A stretch of 28,074 bases of DNA, from assembly GCA_037178675.1 (NCBI GenBank), contig JAYMGJ010000041.1, forward strand, positions 1 to 28,074, written 5' to 3'. This stretch comes from Scleroderma bovista. Taxonomy: Eukaryota > Basidiomycota > Agaricomycetes > Boletales > Sclerodermataceae. The position numbers were made by a program, and so were the translations under genes. Within the stretch, counting starts at the first letter, position 1. Each line of letters opens with the position of its first letter. Positions 20,545-28,074 of this stretch are shown here, piece after piece. Under the pieces are notes generated by a model. It was not told the DNA's origin. It saw only the letters and a list, made by a program, of their open reading frames with translations, and searched no databases.

Positions 20545-21683
20545 ATGAATAACACATCTGAACTGCGTGAAACCTGGGAACTGTCCATGGTATTGCAATA
20601 CGTTGGAGTCCGCTTTCTATGGTTGGTGCATGCGGTTCAACAACAGCCCGAGGGGATGCTGGCCACAGCTGAATGGTATGCAAATGTACAAACGGAAGTG
20701 GTAAGTGGAGAATGATTACATTTGATTAACACACTCATGAGCCCCCAGGCAAATTTAGAACGTGTGCTTGCCGCATGCCAGGCTATGGGTGCGAAGATGA
20801 TATTGCCAATGATGGCAAGCAGGGTGCACAGAATGGTCATACTAGAAAATCTGCTGCCGGCAAGACGCCGCCGAAGTCCAGGTTCCAAGTATGCTGCAAG
20901 TGGCAAACTCGTGGTGGGTTAATGGCCATGGCGCATGTACGGCAGGGTACAGCACGCGGCCACTGCAGGACATGGTATCGGAGGCAGAGGCATTCTTTCT
21001 GGCGGACCTGGTATGCTCTCTTATTTGTGTTGTGTTAGATACTAAAGCTTTGCCAGGTTGCTGATAGAAAGCTCACCATTCTACTCACCATTGGATATAC
21101 CTCGGACAAGGCCTTGTCAAATGCATGGTACTTCTGCGACAATATCTTGCGGAGCTCGGACAATGCCCTTAAATATCATATGGAGGTGATGCAGCATTGT
21201 GCAAAAAGGATGGAGGCCATTGAGATGCTAACCCGTGCACCAAATGCATTACGGCAGAAATGGGAGGAGTCTTTGGAGCACCGCCATAGGTAAACATTGT
21301 ATGAATACACATATATGTTCACCACAACAATAATTGGTTAATCAAATATCGGCCAAAGCAACACTGTGATATAATGTTGCTGGCCAAAATCTGAGCTGCG
21401 GCTGCAACACCCAGCCAGGTTAACAATAAGGCAGAAATCACACAGGGAACACATTGGCATGAATGGGAATAGTGCATGTCTCCAATACAATGGGTGCCAC
21501 AAGTTGATACCTTATGCTGGTCGTCAAGTTCACAGCTGTGATGGCTGTAACCAATCATGGCCGGGCGGCAGTGGTGGCCACCACTATGACAAGTACAGCC
21601 GTGGTATCACGGCAAACGAATGGTATGCCACAGCAATGCGGCCAGAGAACCAGGGATGGCCACTGCTGCCGAAGGACTGTTAG
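20545..21683 (+). CDS. Unrecognised spliced gene with a C-terminal Cys/His cluster
   Basis: Likely exons: 20545-20700, 20749-21010, 21057-21289, 21431-21683 (stop TAG; an acceptor 12 nt upstream, giving 21419, keeps the same frame). Exon 1 (ELRETWELSMVLQYVGVRF..) and exon 3 (VADRKLTILLTIGYTSDKALSNAWYF, ending RQKWEESLEHRHR) look helical. Exon 4 carries CLQYNGCHKLI..QVHSCDGC, a possible zinc site, then EWYATAMRPENQGWPLLPKDC. Exon 2 changes frame inside (ANLERVLAACQ in one frame, VPSMLQVANSWWVNGHG in another), so it holds a small indel or an unseen intron: perhaps a pseudogene. It diverges from the TET/JBP remnant; before Gypsy inserted the two starts were a few hundred bases apart at most, which suggests one mobile unit. 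Function unknown. Confidence 0.6.
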
Positions 21684-21789
21684 CAGCATGGCAGCCAAAG
21701 CAGCAGGGTAGCCATGGAATTGCAGCCAAGGGGCTAGAAGTAGCAGAGTAGGCCCCGCCTCCTGGAGTTCCCAAGGCACACTGCTAAAT

Positions 21790-22550
21790 TGGTGTCACAC
21801 AATGTGTCAAGCCCATGATGGTGTCCCATGATTACATAACAGCCCCAGGCGCCGTATCATCTATAAGAGCAGGAGGCCCTGGATATAGTGTTCTCTATTC
21901 TATTATAGAGCCCAACAAATAGGAGTGAGTAGGAGGGCTGCAGTGCCAGTGTCCTGTGCTTTGCATCAGGCCCTAAATATGGTTTGCCGTTTCTATTGGC
22001 AGGCCAGAGGAATAGTGTGTTTCGGGCTTTGATCAGGCTGTAACAACAGAGTCCCTTTCTTACCAAAGGGCCATGGAACTATTGTCCCTTGCATTCCAAT
22101 GGGCTGTGCAGAGACTGTACCTTTAAGGGGTGCTAGCCACAGGTGTGGTGTCCCATAACTGTGGGCAAGCCCTGGAGACAGTGTCATTTATAGTCAGTGT
22201 GCCCAGCATATGAGTTCAGTCTGACAGGCAATGGCCATGGTATCCCATAGCATTGGGCAGGCCCTAGCAGAGGTGTTATCTAGCTATGCAGGGAAACCTT
22301 GCAAGTACATTTTAAAGTGACAAGCCATGAATGGGGTGTCCCAGAGGATTAAACAAGCCCTCAATGTGGGAACAACTATATAGTTGGGCAGGCCTGTGAA
22401 TTGGCTTCCCATCGAGTGTGATGGGCCGCAAGGTTGATCTCCCTGTATACCCATCAGGCCCTAGATACTATGTCCTCTATATAGATGTATTACCGTGGAT
22501 ATAGTGTTAACTAACTACCGTTAGGCCAAGATCTGGCATGAGGAACCACC
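21790..22550. repeat. Non-coding stretch with a degenerate repeated phrase
   Basis: No gene. The phrase GGTGTCCCAT (or a one-base variant) recurs at 21820, 22147, 22239 and 22335, each followed within about 10-25 bases by a GGGCA(A/G)GCCCT-like or AGCCC/GCCCC block. Spacing is roughly 90-100 bp for the last three, so it may be an old tandem array. Other interspersed GGCCCTAGATA-like phrases support this weakly. Confidence 0.45.
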
Positions 22551-22559
22551 GGAACTAAA

Positions 22560-22715
22560 TTGATGCAGCCGACACATAACATCCGGCACCACATCAGTGG
22601 CACAACATCTCATCAGCACCACATCTCATCGGCACAACATCTCATCGGTTGACTGTGCCGGGATGTTGAACATGCCGGAGTGTTGACTTTGCCACACTGT
22701 TGACCATGCCGCAAT
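22560..22715 (+). repeat. Distal copies of the 17-bp repeat family
   Basis: CATCTCATCGGCACAACATCTC repeats (variants) followed by GTTGACTGTGCCGGGAT, GCCGGAGTGTTGACTTT and GCCACACTGTTGACCAT. The same unit forms the arrays at 11640-12200, more than 10 kb away, so both may be subterminal regions of the same insert. Confidence 0.7.
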
Positions 22716-23052
22716 GCTGATTGACCAGCTCACTATGGTGTTATTGCTGCCATCAGATTTCCACCACACTGCCTCCATTGCGTACTGGCTCACTTATTCT
22801 ATTGGTATGCTACTTCTCTCAGCCCGAGTATTTTCACGACGACACCAATTTGTCCGGCTTAAGACTTTCACCCTACCCCACGATGACAACAGAGCCATGG
22901 GCCCACCGTTGTCACTTGGTGACAATACTGTCGGGGGCTGACCCCTGTGATATGGAAAAGCTCTAGTCATAAGCCTCACTTCCGCCAGCCCGTGTAGCAT
23001 GGCCGATTGTCATCGTCCACTGACCGTATAACACAGCCTACCCAGGTGCATG
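22716..23052. other. 337 bp unassigned, right end of the 12-kb insert
   Basis: No convincing ORF or repeat. It ends where Copia-1 gag homology resumes (CTTGCTAAGCTCAGC at about 23053). I could not define a terminal repeat matching the left end near 10926. Confidence 0.35.
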
Positions 23053-23375
23053 GGCTCCTTGCTAAGCTCAGCATAGGCAGAACCAATACTGGGGGCACCG
23101 AAGTTCTTCTTCAGGTGATCCCATACTTCCTTGATGGACGTGAGTTCGGAAACGGCAACTTGAATCGAGGGGGCAAGGCACAAGGTGATATTACCGAGCG
23201 CTCTCTCGGTGTTGTCGTCCCATTCCTTATGGTCATCATGACCGTCAGCAGGTTGCGTCGTCAAGTAAACGTACCATTGGCCTTGTGCCCGAAGGTAGGC
23301 CTGCATAGAGGTGTGCCACTGCTGCCAGTTGGAGCCAGTGAACACGGGAACCATCTTGTTGAGAGTGCTGGACAT
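23053..23375 (-). pseudogene. Copia-1 X gag, N-terminal fragment
   Basis: Starts at ATG 23375 (MSSTLNKMVPVFTGSNW) and matches copy A gag without a stop (reads through the site where copy A has TGA) as far as IGSAYAELSK, where homology ends at 23053. It is the beginning of the X element whose later gag resumes at about 10925. Between the two, about 0.9 kb of gag is replaced by a 12-kb insert. Truncated, so non-functional. Confidence 0.9.
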
Positions 23376-23745
23376 GGTGATGTTCTGTTGGGAGTCAATG
23401 GAGTCAGCAAGTGAATGCGACAACAGACAAGCAAGAAAAGAAGAAACACCAGAGTGCTAGTGAAAGCACTTCTGTCAACAGCTAACTCATGACTAGGTCA
23501 TGCCAGTGCAAGTCGTCGTCGATGTTCGCCATGGTTGGTGCAAGTCATCGATGAACTTCACCTGGGGCAATACAGGTGCTCAACTAGGAGCTTCACTGTC
23601 TGGCGCAAGTCGTCGACCGACTTCGCCTTGTGGCTGTGCAGGGGCTCAGCTAGGAGCTCACTGTGGTCCACAGCGTCAAGCTAGTTAAAGTGACGCTCAG
23701 GGAGCTGGAGCGCTGTCTGGTGCATTGCTGCACACAGTGCACTCA

Positions 23746-24047
23746 CAGGGCTCATAACCTGTTGAAGCAATACCTATATACGTAGAGGAACTGCTACTCC
23801 AACTCACCTGTTGGGTGGAGTGCACAACCTGAGATGGTAGCGGTAGCTGGTCAAGAGCTGTTATATTATATAAGCGATGAACACTGTTTATATACAACAA
23901 ATAGTGTGACACATGACTGTGATGCGTGACGTGTGACATGTAACATCTACTCTAAAGAGGACTATTACTAAGTCTACACTAATATGGGTTGCAGTCTTGT
24001 GTGCACTTCGTCGACGGTTTACGCCGGGTGCATGTGCGACTTCAACA
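23746..24047 (-). repeat. Copia-1 X 5' LTR (23760-24047) and iMet-type PBS (23746-23759)
   Basis: LTR of 288 bp, TGTTGAAG..CTTCAACA. The PBS in element sense is GGTTATGAGCCCTG, a perfect 14-nt complement of the iMet tRNA anticodon stem-loop. The outer flank 24048-24052 is GATGT (ACATC in element sense). The LTR differs from the X 3' LTR at 27628-27915 by about 11 positions counted by eye, ten of them transitions, mostly CG versus TG/CA. Confidence 0.94.
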
Positions 24048-24052
24048 GATGT

Positions 24053-24602
24053 CCATGTGCATTTCAGCAAAATGGAATTGATGCAGCAAGAACTTGCCTC
24101 ACTCAGACAGCTCATCAGTGACAGTGACTACACAGCCATTTTGCTCAGCTCACTTCCTTTGACCTACAACTCCACTATATCCTCTCTTTGCATCTCGGCA
24201 AGGATGAACTATTGGACAATCACTCCTCAGATAGTCGAGTCTAGTGTAACTGATGACTATGACACTCGCCATGTGAAATCTAGGAAACCTTCGAATACGA
24301 CCGCAAACGATGATGTCACTTATTCAGTGCAGTCGAAGAAAAACTTGCTCTGCACAAACTGCAGCAAGAAAGGTCACATGAAGGAGAATTGCTGGGCTGA
24401 AGGAGGCAATAAAGCTGGACAAGGCCCAAAAGGTTGAGGAAATCGCAAAGGCAAAGGCAAAGGCACTGAGAAAGCTGCCAAGGCTGCCAAGAAGGATGAG
24501 GAACCAGATGGTGTCTGGCTCACGCAGGTTAATGATGACGAAGACTGGTTTGTAGAATTGGGAGACGAGGTCACTCCCAATCTCATCTATGACACAGAGG
24601 AC
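24053..24602 (+). pseudogene. Copia-2 gag, middle and C-terminal part
   Basis: Frame HVHFSKMELMQQELASLRQ..., a UBN2-type Copia gag core (SDYTAILLSSLPLTYN), then a CCHC zinc knuckle CTNCSKKGHMKENC, a Lys/Ala-rich stretch and WLTQVNDDEDWF. One TGA at 24435-24437 interrupts it where Arg fits (KG-stop-GNRKGKGKG). It ends at the hAT target duplication CAGAGGAC (24595-24602). Its 5' continuation is on the minus strand at 27916-28074 and its 3' continuation, protease onward, on the minus strand from 6539; both joins keep the frame. Confidence 0.9.
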
Positions 24603-24910
24603 TAGTGTTTTAAAGTCCGGTCCGGTCCGGTTTTTTTGCCTTTTTTGGCATGAACCGGACCAAGACCGGACCTTCAGATTCAAGAAAATTGTTGGACTGC
24701 AACTGCAACTGCTCACGACCGGTTGCCGGCGGTTGCGTGGTCAGTCATGACCGGTTGCAGTCGGTTGCACATGTGACCGGTCCTGAACCTACCCCAACTG
24801 GTCACGACCAATGATATTCTAGAGCTACGTGATGTACAACGTGTAGACCACGATGTAGTCTGTATATAGCAGTAAATGGACCTCAAACCCACTACCCCAC
24901 TCCATCCAGC
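24603..24910 (+). repeat. hAT 5' terminal inverted repeat, subterminal repeats and promoter region
   Basis: Starts TAGTGTTTTAAAGTCC, then GGTCC repeats and many CGGTTGC / ACCGGT motifs, mirrored by motifs at 6548-6797. Preceded by the target duplication CAGAGGAC. The transposase ATG follows at 24911. Confidence 0.92.
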
Positions 24911-25682
24911 ATGCCAGACGACTTGAGAAAATCGACACGAAACAAACATCCGACTGAAAAGAGTGTTGCGATAAGCCCACGATCAAAAAAGATAGCAAAA
25001 CCACGCCCACCGAAAAATGTGAAAGCACAAAGCCCAAAGAGAAGGCCGAAGAAGCGAAAAAGACAGCAGAGCTCGAGTGAAGAATCAGAGGAGGAAAGTG
25101 AAGTATTAGTGTCTCACTCACTGAAGCAGAAGAGCCGCTCTGCCTCCTGTCACTCAACACCCACTGACATTGAGGAGGTTGCCGTCCCAGAACCGAATGA
25201 GATCGAAACAGTGTCGAGGGCCTCGAGTGTGGCAGTGAGAGAGCATGGGCATGGCGGTAATGCAACAGAAGAGGAAGTGGTAAGATTTCAAGCGTGATGT
25301 GGCCTGAAAGGCTGATGTTAGCTGATAGATAACCGATGATGAGGGCGTTGCCTCAACAATGCCCGAGATGCTTGAAGTGAAGCAACGGGCTTTGGACGTG
25401 CTTACCATTTTCTCTGAGACTTGCGATGTGAAGTTTTGTCATTCAGATGGTAAAATTGAGGTCAAGAAGGGACGATGGTGCAAAGTGTGCAAGTGAGATC
25501 ATGATCAATCAGTGCAGAGATGAAATACTTACCATGAATTCAAAGGGATGATGAAGCATATGTTGCGAAGTATGGGAAGCGGAAGACCTTTCATGTTGGA
25601 TCCAATTCGTCTTGCCGCCAGCACATCCGTAGTCACTATGCGGTGTATCAGAAATGTTGTGCCGAGCAGGACTTGAAGGAGA
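24911..25682 (+). CDS. hAT transposase, N-terminal part with BED-type zinc finger
   Basis: Exons 24911-25279, 25329-25492, 25546-25682 with 48-53-bp GT..AG introns. Exon 1 is highly basic and Ser/Glu-rich (KSTRNKHPTEKS, KRRPKKRKRQQSSSEESEEE), a probable nuclear localisation and DNA-contact region. Exons 2-3 hold a BED-like finger: GRWCKVC (C-x2-C) and, after KYGKRKTFHVGSNSSC, RQHIRSHY with the two His. The reading frame stops being hAT at 25682 (AEQDLKE), exactly where Copia-1 X begins; the rest of the protein is encoded on the minus strand from 9146. In its present place the gene is truncated. Confidence 0.87.
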
Positions 25683-25690
25683 CGAGCTGA
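25678..25690. other. Right inversion breakpoint: hAT / Copia-1 X junction
   Basis: Left of 25682/25683 is hAT (..GACTTGAAGGAGA), right is CGAGCTGAACGCC, the Copia-1 sequence that in copy A follows CTGGC. It is reciprocal to the junction at 9146/9147. Rejoining gives hAT with no base lost and Copia-1 with one extra C. Confidence 0.9.
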
Positions 25691-27581
25691 ACGCCACCAG
25701 AATGCACCACGACCCCCTGCAGTTAATATACCTGCCCGCCCCCAATGTGAACGTAGAGCGCCATTGCGCCCCAGTAACGTGTATGGTGAGCGGCGACATC
25801 CCGTCGAGCAACTCCGGGATATCAAAAGTGCCTCCCAATGGCAAGAAACAGTGGGTGAGGCCCCTAGGCCCCCACAACCAGACACACCAGACCATATCCC
25901 TGGTGGTTTCCCCGACACCTCTGCAACGCCCAGTGAGGAAGATGTGCAAAACATGTGCAAGGAAGGGGGAGCAAACCTTGTCCGATACCTGATGGGCAAA
26001 GCCCTCAAAACCCGCGAGCCTCAATATCAGAGCATTCGCAACTGGTCCTACAAGGACATTGCTCACTTACCCCAAGCTGAGCAGAAACTCTGGCGACTTG
26101 CTTGCCAAGAAGAGCTCGACGTGCTGCAAAAGCGCAAGGTCTTTGAGCTAGTTGACCATCCCCAAGACCGGAAGGTCATTAAGAATTGATGGGTCTTTGA
26201 CGTCAAGTTGGATGGCCACAAGAAAGCCTGCTTAGTAGCAAAGGGCTTCTCCCAGGTCGAGGGATTAGGCTTCAACCAGGTCTTCTCACCAGTGGTGCGC
26301 TTTGAAACAGTGCACCTCATGCTTGCGCTTGCCGCACTTGAGAATTGGTATATCACTGGACTCGACGTTCGGAGCGCCTACTTGTATGGCAAGCTCGACA
26401 AAGAGATCTACATGGAACAACCCAAAGGGTTTGCAGTTCCTGGGCAAGAGTGCAAAGTGCTCCACCTCTGGTGTGCCCTCTATGGCCTCAAACAGGCTGG
26501 CCTAGCTTGGTGGCACACACTCAATGAGTCTCTCAAAGAGCTCGGGTTTGAGCGCCTTAAGTCTGAAGCAGGCATCTTCTTCTACAAGAAGAAAGGCACC
26601 AACATTGTCATTGGTATTATCTACGTTGATGACACACTATTCTGCGGCCCTAACAAGGCTGTTGTTGATGCCATCAAAGCACAATTCATGCGCAAATGGG
26701 AGTGCAGAGACCTTGGAGAACCTAAGGAGTTCCTCCGAATGCGAATCACTCGCAAAGGTCACACTATCCACCTGGATCAATGCACATACCTACAAAAGGT
26801 CATCAAACGCTGCGGCATGCTCAATGCAAAGTCTGCAAGCACCCCACTGCCGGCTGGCTATTATGCCGCCAAAAACACAGAGCCTGTTGATGTGGATCTC
26901 CGCTCCCGTTTCCAGACGGTTATTGGGTCCCTTCTGTACCTCATGTTAGCCACTAGGCCCAACATTGCCTTTGCAGTCACCCATCTCTTGCGCCATGCCG
27001 CGAATCCATCCCAGGACCACCTGTCCAAAGCGCTTTATATCTGTCGCTACTTGATTGGTACACCAAATTACTCCCTAGTGTACAATGGTGGATCTGGTGC
27101 TGGCCTGATTGCATGCACAGACTCAGATTGGGGATCAGACCCTACCTCTCACCTCTCGCAGACAGGTTTCTACCTGAAGCTTGCAGATGGCTTGATCAGT
27201 TGGACTTCTCGTGCACAGAAGACTATTGCGTACTCGTCCACTGAGGCCAAATACATGGCTTTGAGCGATTGCACTCACCAAGTTACCTGGATTCGGAGTT
27301 TACTCAGTGAGCTCGGCTATAAGCTGAAAGCTATCCCGATTTGCAGTGATAATCAGGGGTCCATATTCATGGCATCCAACCCTGTAACAGAGCCTCGCTC
27401 CAAGCACATTGACATCTGCTACCACGGAATCCATGAGTCAGTCGCGAAAGGTAACGTGGAACTATTCTTCATTGATGGTGCTGAGAATCCCGCCAATCTG
27501 CTCACCAAGAACTTACCCCATGAGAAATTCATGAAGTTCAGAGCTCAACTAGGCTTACAGTTTCCCTCTGGCAGCATCTAG
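25683..27581 (+). pseudogene. Copia-1 X linker, reverse transcriptase and RNase H (3' half of the split element)
   Basis: A linker collinear with copy A from about 480 down to 1, then RT and RNase H. One frame is open except for TGA at 26187-26189, in KN-stop-WVFDVK, where Arg (CGA) is the Copia consensus. Downstream, 457 aa from 26208: KGFSQVEGLGF, LDVRSAYLYGKLDKEIYMEQPKGF, YVDD at 139-142, RNase H CTDSDWGSD (about 303), SSTEAKYMAL (E346), DNQGSI (D381), LLTKNL; stop TAG. Catalytic residues are intact. It lacks its 5' half, now inverted to 9147-10925 and 23053-24047. Confidence 0.93.
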
Positions 27582-27617
27582 CGCCTTATTCGCTGAAGTG
27601 CTCTACGTGCAGCACAG

Positions 27618-27915
27618 CAAGGGGGAGTGTTGAAGTCGCACGTGCACCCGGTGTAAACCGTCAACAAAGTGTGCACAAGACTGCGACCCATATTAGTGTA
27701 GACTTAGTAATAGTCCTCTTTAGAGTAGATGTTACATGTCACACGTCATGTGTCACAGTCATGTGTCACACTATTTGTTGTATATAAACAGTGTTCATCG
27801 CTTATATAATATAAAAGCTCTTGACCAGCTACCGCTACCATCTCAGGTTGTGCACTCCACCCAACAGGTGAGTTGGAGTAGCAGTTCCTCTACGTATATA
27901 GGTATTGCTTCAACA
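27618..27915 (+). repeat. Copia-1 X polypurine tract (27618-27627) and 3' LTR (27628-27915)
   Basis: Purine tract CAAGGGGGAG runs straight into TGTTGAAGTCGCAC; the LTR is 288 bp and ends CTTCAACA. A TATA box TATATAAA lies at 27781-27788. The outer flank 27916-27920 is ACATC, the same 5 bp (in element sense) that precedes the 5' LTR at 24048-24052. The two LTRs now lie in opposite orientation. Confidence 0.94.
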
Positions 27916-28074
27916 ACATCTGCTTTGTCTCCACAATGGATCCCTTGTAGCTTCCTGCGGAGCTCAATAGCTACAACGCCAGAACATTGTTCAAATTCAG
28001 ATGCGAGAGCTTCCCATAGTGAGTGGGCTGAGCCAAGTGAGTGGAACTTTAAGTAGAGCATTTCTGGAAGTGAC
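27916..28074 (-). pseudogene. Copia-2 gag, N-terminal fragment (runs off the right edge)
   Basis: Open minus-strand frame from the window edge: SLPEMLYLKFHSLGSAHSLW, then EALASEFEQ and LQGIHCGDKADV, a UBN2-type Copia gag. It stops at the Copia-1 X target site; the next codons (HVHFSKMEL) are on the plus strand from 24053, in frame once the 5-bp duplication GATGT is counted once. The LTR and start of Copia-2 must lie beyond 28074. Confidence 0.85.

Noticed and set aside
20545..21300. Plus-strand gene as part of the Gypsy element
   Set aside because: It lies outside the CCATC target duplication and carries introns, so it belongs to the pre-insertion sequence.
21857..22187. Minus-strand ORFs of 64-69 aa
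   Set aside because: They fall in the degenerate repeat stretch with no domain, conserved start or splice signals.
24911..25297. Free-standing small basic nuclear protein of 128 aa
   Set aside because: A donor site at 25280 and the following BED-like exons show it is exon 1 of the hAT transposase.
1996..26189. Genetic code change with UGA sense, suggested by ten in-frame TGA codons
   Set aside because: TGA also ends real genes here (Gypsy pol, TET/JBP remnant), direct copy comparison shows CGA alleles, and the youngest gene bodies contain none.
23053..27915. Three independent truncated Copia-1 insertions instead of one split element X
   Set aside because: Shared 5-bp duplication at the outer LTRs and complementary break positions to within one base at 9147 and 25683 are not expected of independent copies.
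1..28074. tRNA or rRNA genes
   Set aside because: No cloverleaf with A and B boxes or rRNA core was noticed; the iMet-like sequences at 3891 and 23746 are primer-binding sites only 14 nt long.

Overview
The window is a nest of transposable elements from a eukaryote, most likely a basidiomycete fungus (probably an Agaricomycete). Supporting signs are short spliceosomal introns (45-65 bp, GT..AG) in a hAT transposase, Ty1/Copia and chromodomain Ty3/Gypsy retrotransposons, and a decayed TET/JBP-type 2-oxoglutarate/Fe(II) oxygenase gene of the kind expanded in mushroom genomes. I see no convincing host housekeeping gene, no tRNA or rRNA gene and no CRISPR array.

Layout, left to right. 1-4192: Copia family 1 copy A (minus; gag, protease, integrase, 5' LTR at 3905-4192; the rest runs off the left edge). 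4193-6547: pol of a second Copia family (Copia-2, minus). 6548-9146: 3' two thirds of a hAT transposon (minus). 9147-~10925: 5' half of another Copia-1 copy, here called X (minus). ~10926-23052: an insert made of a MITE-like element, 17-bp repeat arrays in both orientations, the TET/JBP pseudogene (minus), a complete 6.3-kb Gypsy element (14231-20527, minus), an unrecognised spliced plus-strand gene, and degenerate repeats. 23053-24047: start of X gag and the X 5' LTR (minus). 24048-24602: middle and end of Copia-2 gag (plus). 24603-25682: 5' third of the hAT (plus). 25683-27915: RT/RNase H half of X and its 3' LTR (plus). 27916-28074: start of Copia-2 gag (minus, to the window edge).

The central result is that these fragments are one disrupted stack. 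Inverting 9147-25682 restores three elements at once. The hAT gets matching TIRs, the 8-bp target duplication CAGAGGAC and a 903-codon spliced frame. Copia-1 X gets both LTRs and the 5-bp duplication ACATC/GATGT. Copia-2 regains a continuous gag-pro-pol frame. A single near-balanced inversion of about 16.5 kb, with one breakpoint inside the hAT coding region and the other inside Copia-1 X, therefore explains the map. Inferred order: Copia-2 first; then the hAT, Copia-1 X and Copia-1 A inserted into it; then the 12-kb insert into X gag; Gypsy is among the youngest (LTRs differ at about 3 of 363 positions, against about 11 of 288 for X).

The Gypsy element is complete and shows a textbook -1 frameshift signal (TTTAAAA, 6-nt spacer, 10-bp stem) and an 11-nt LTR/PBS complementarity that predicts Tf1/sushi-type self-priming. 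The Copia-1 primer-binding site matches the anticodon stem-loop of initiator-Met tRNA, as in copia and Ty5. All ten in-frame premature stops that I found, in five different genes or elements, are TGA, mostly where CGA (Arg) is expected, which points to CpG deamination of methylated DNA.
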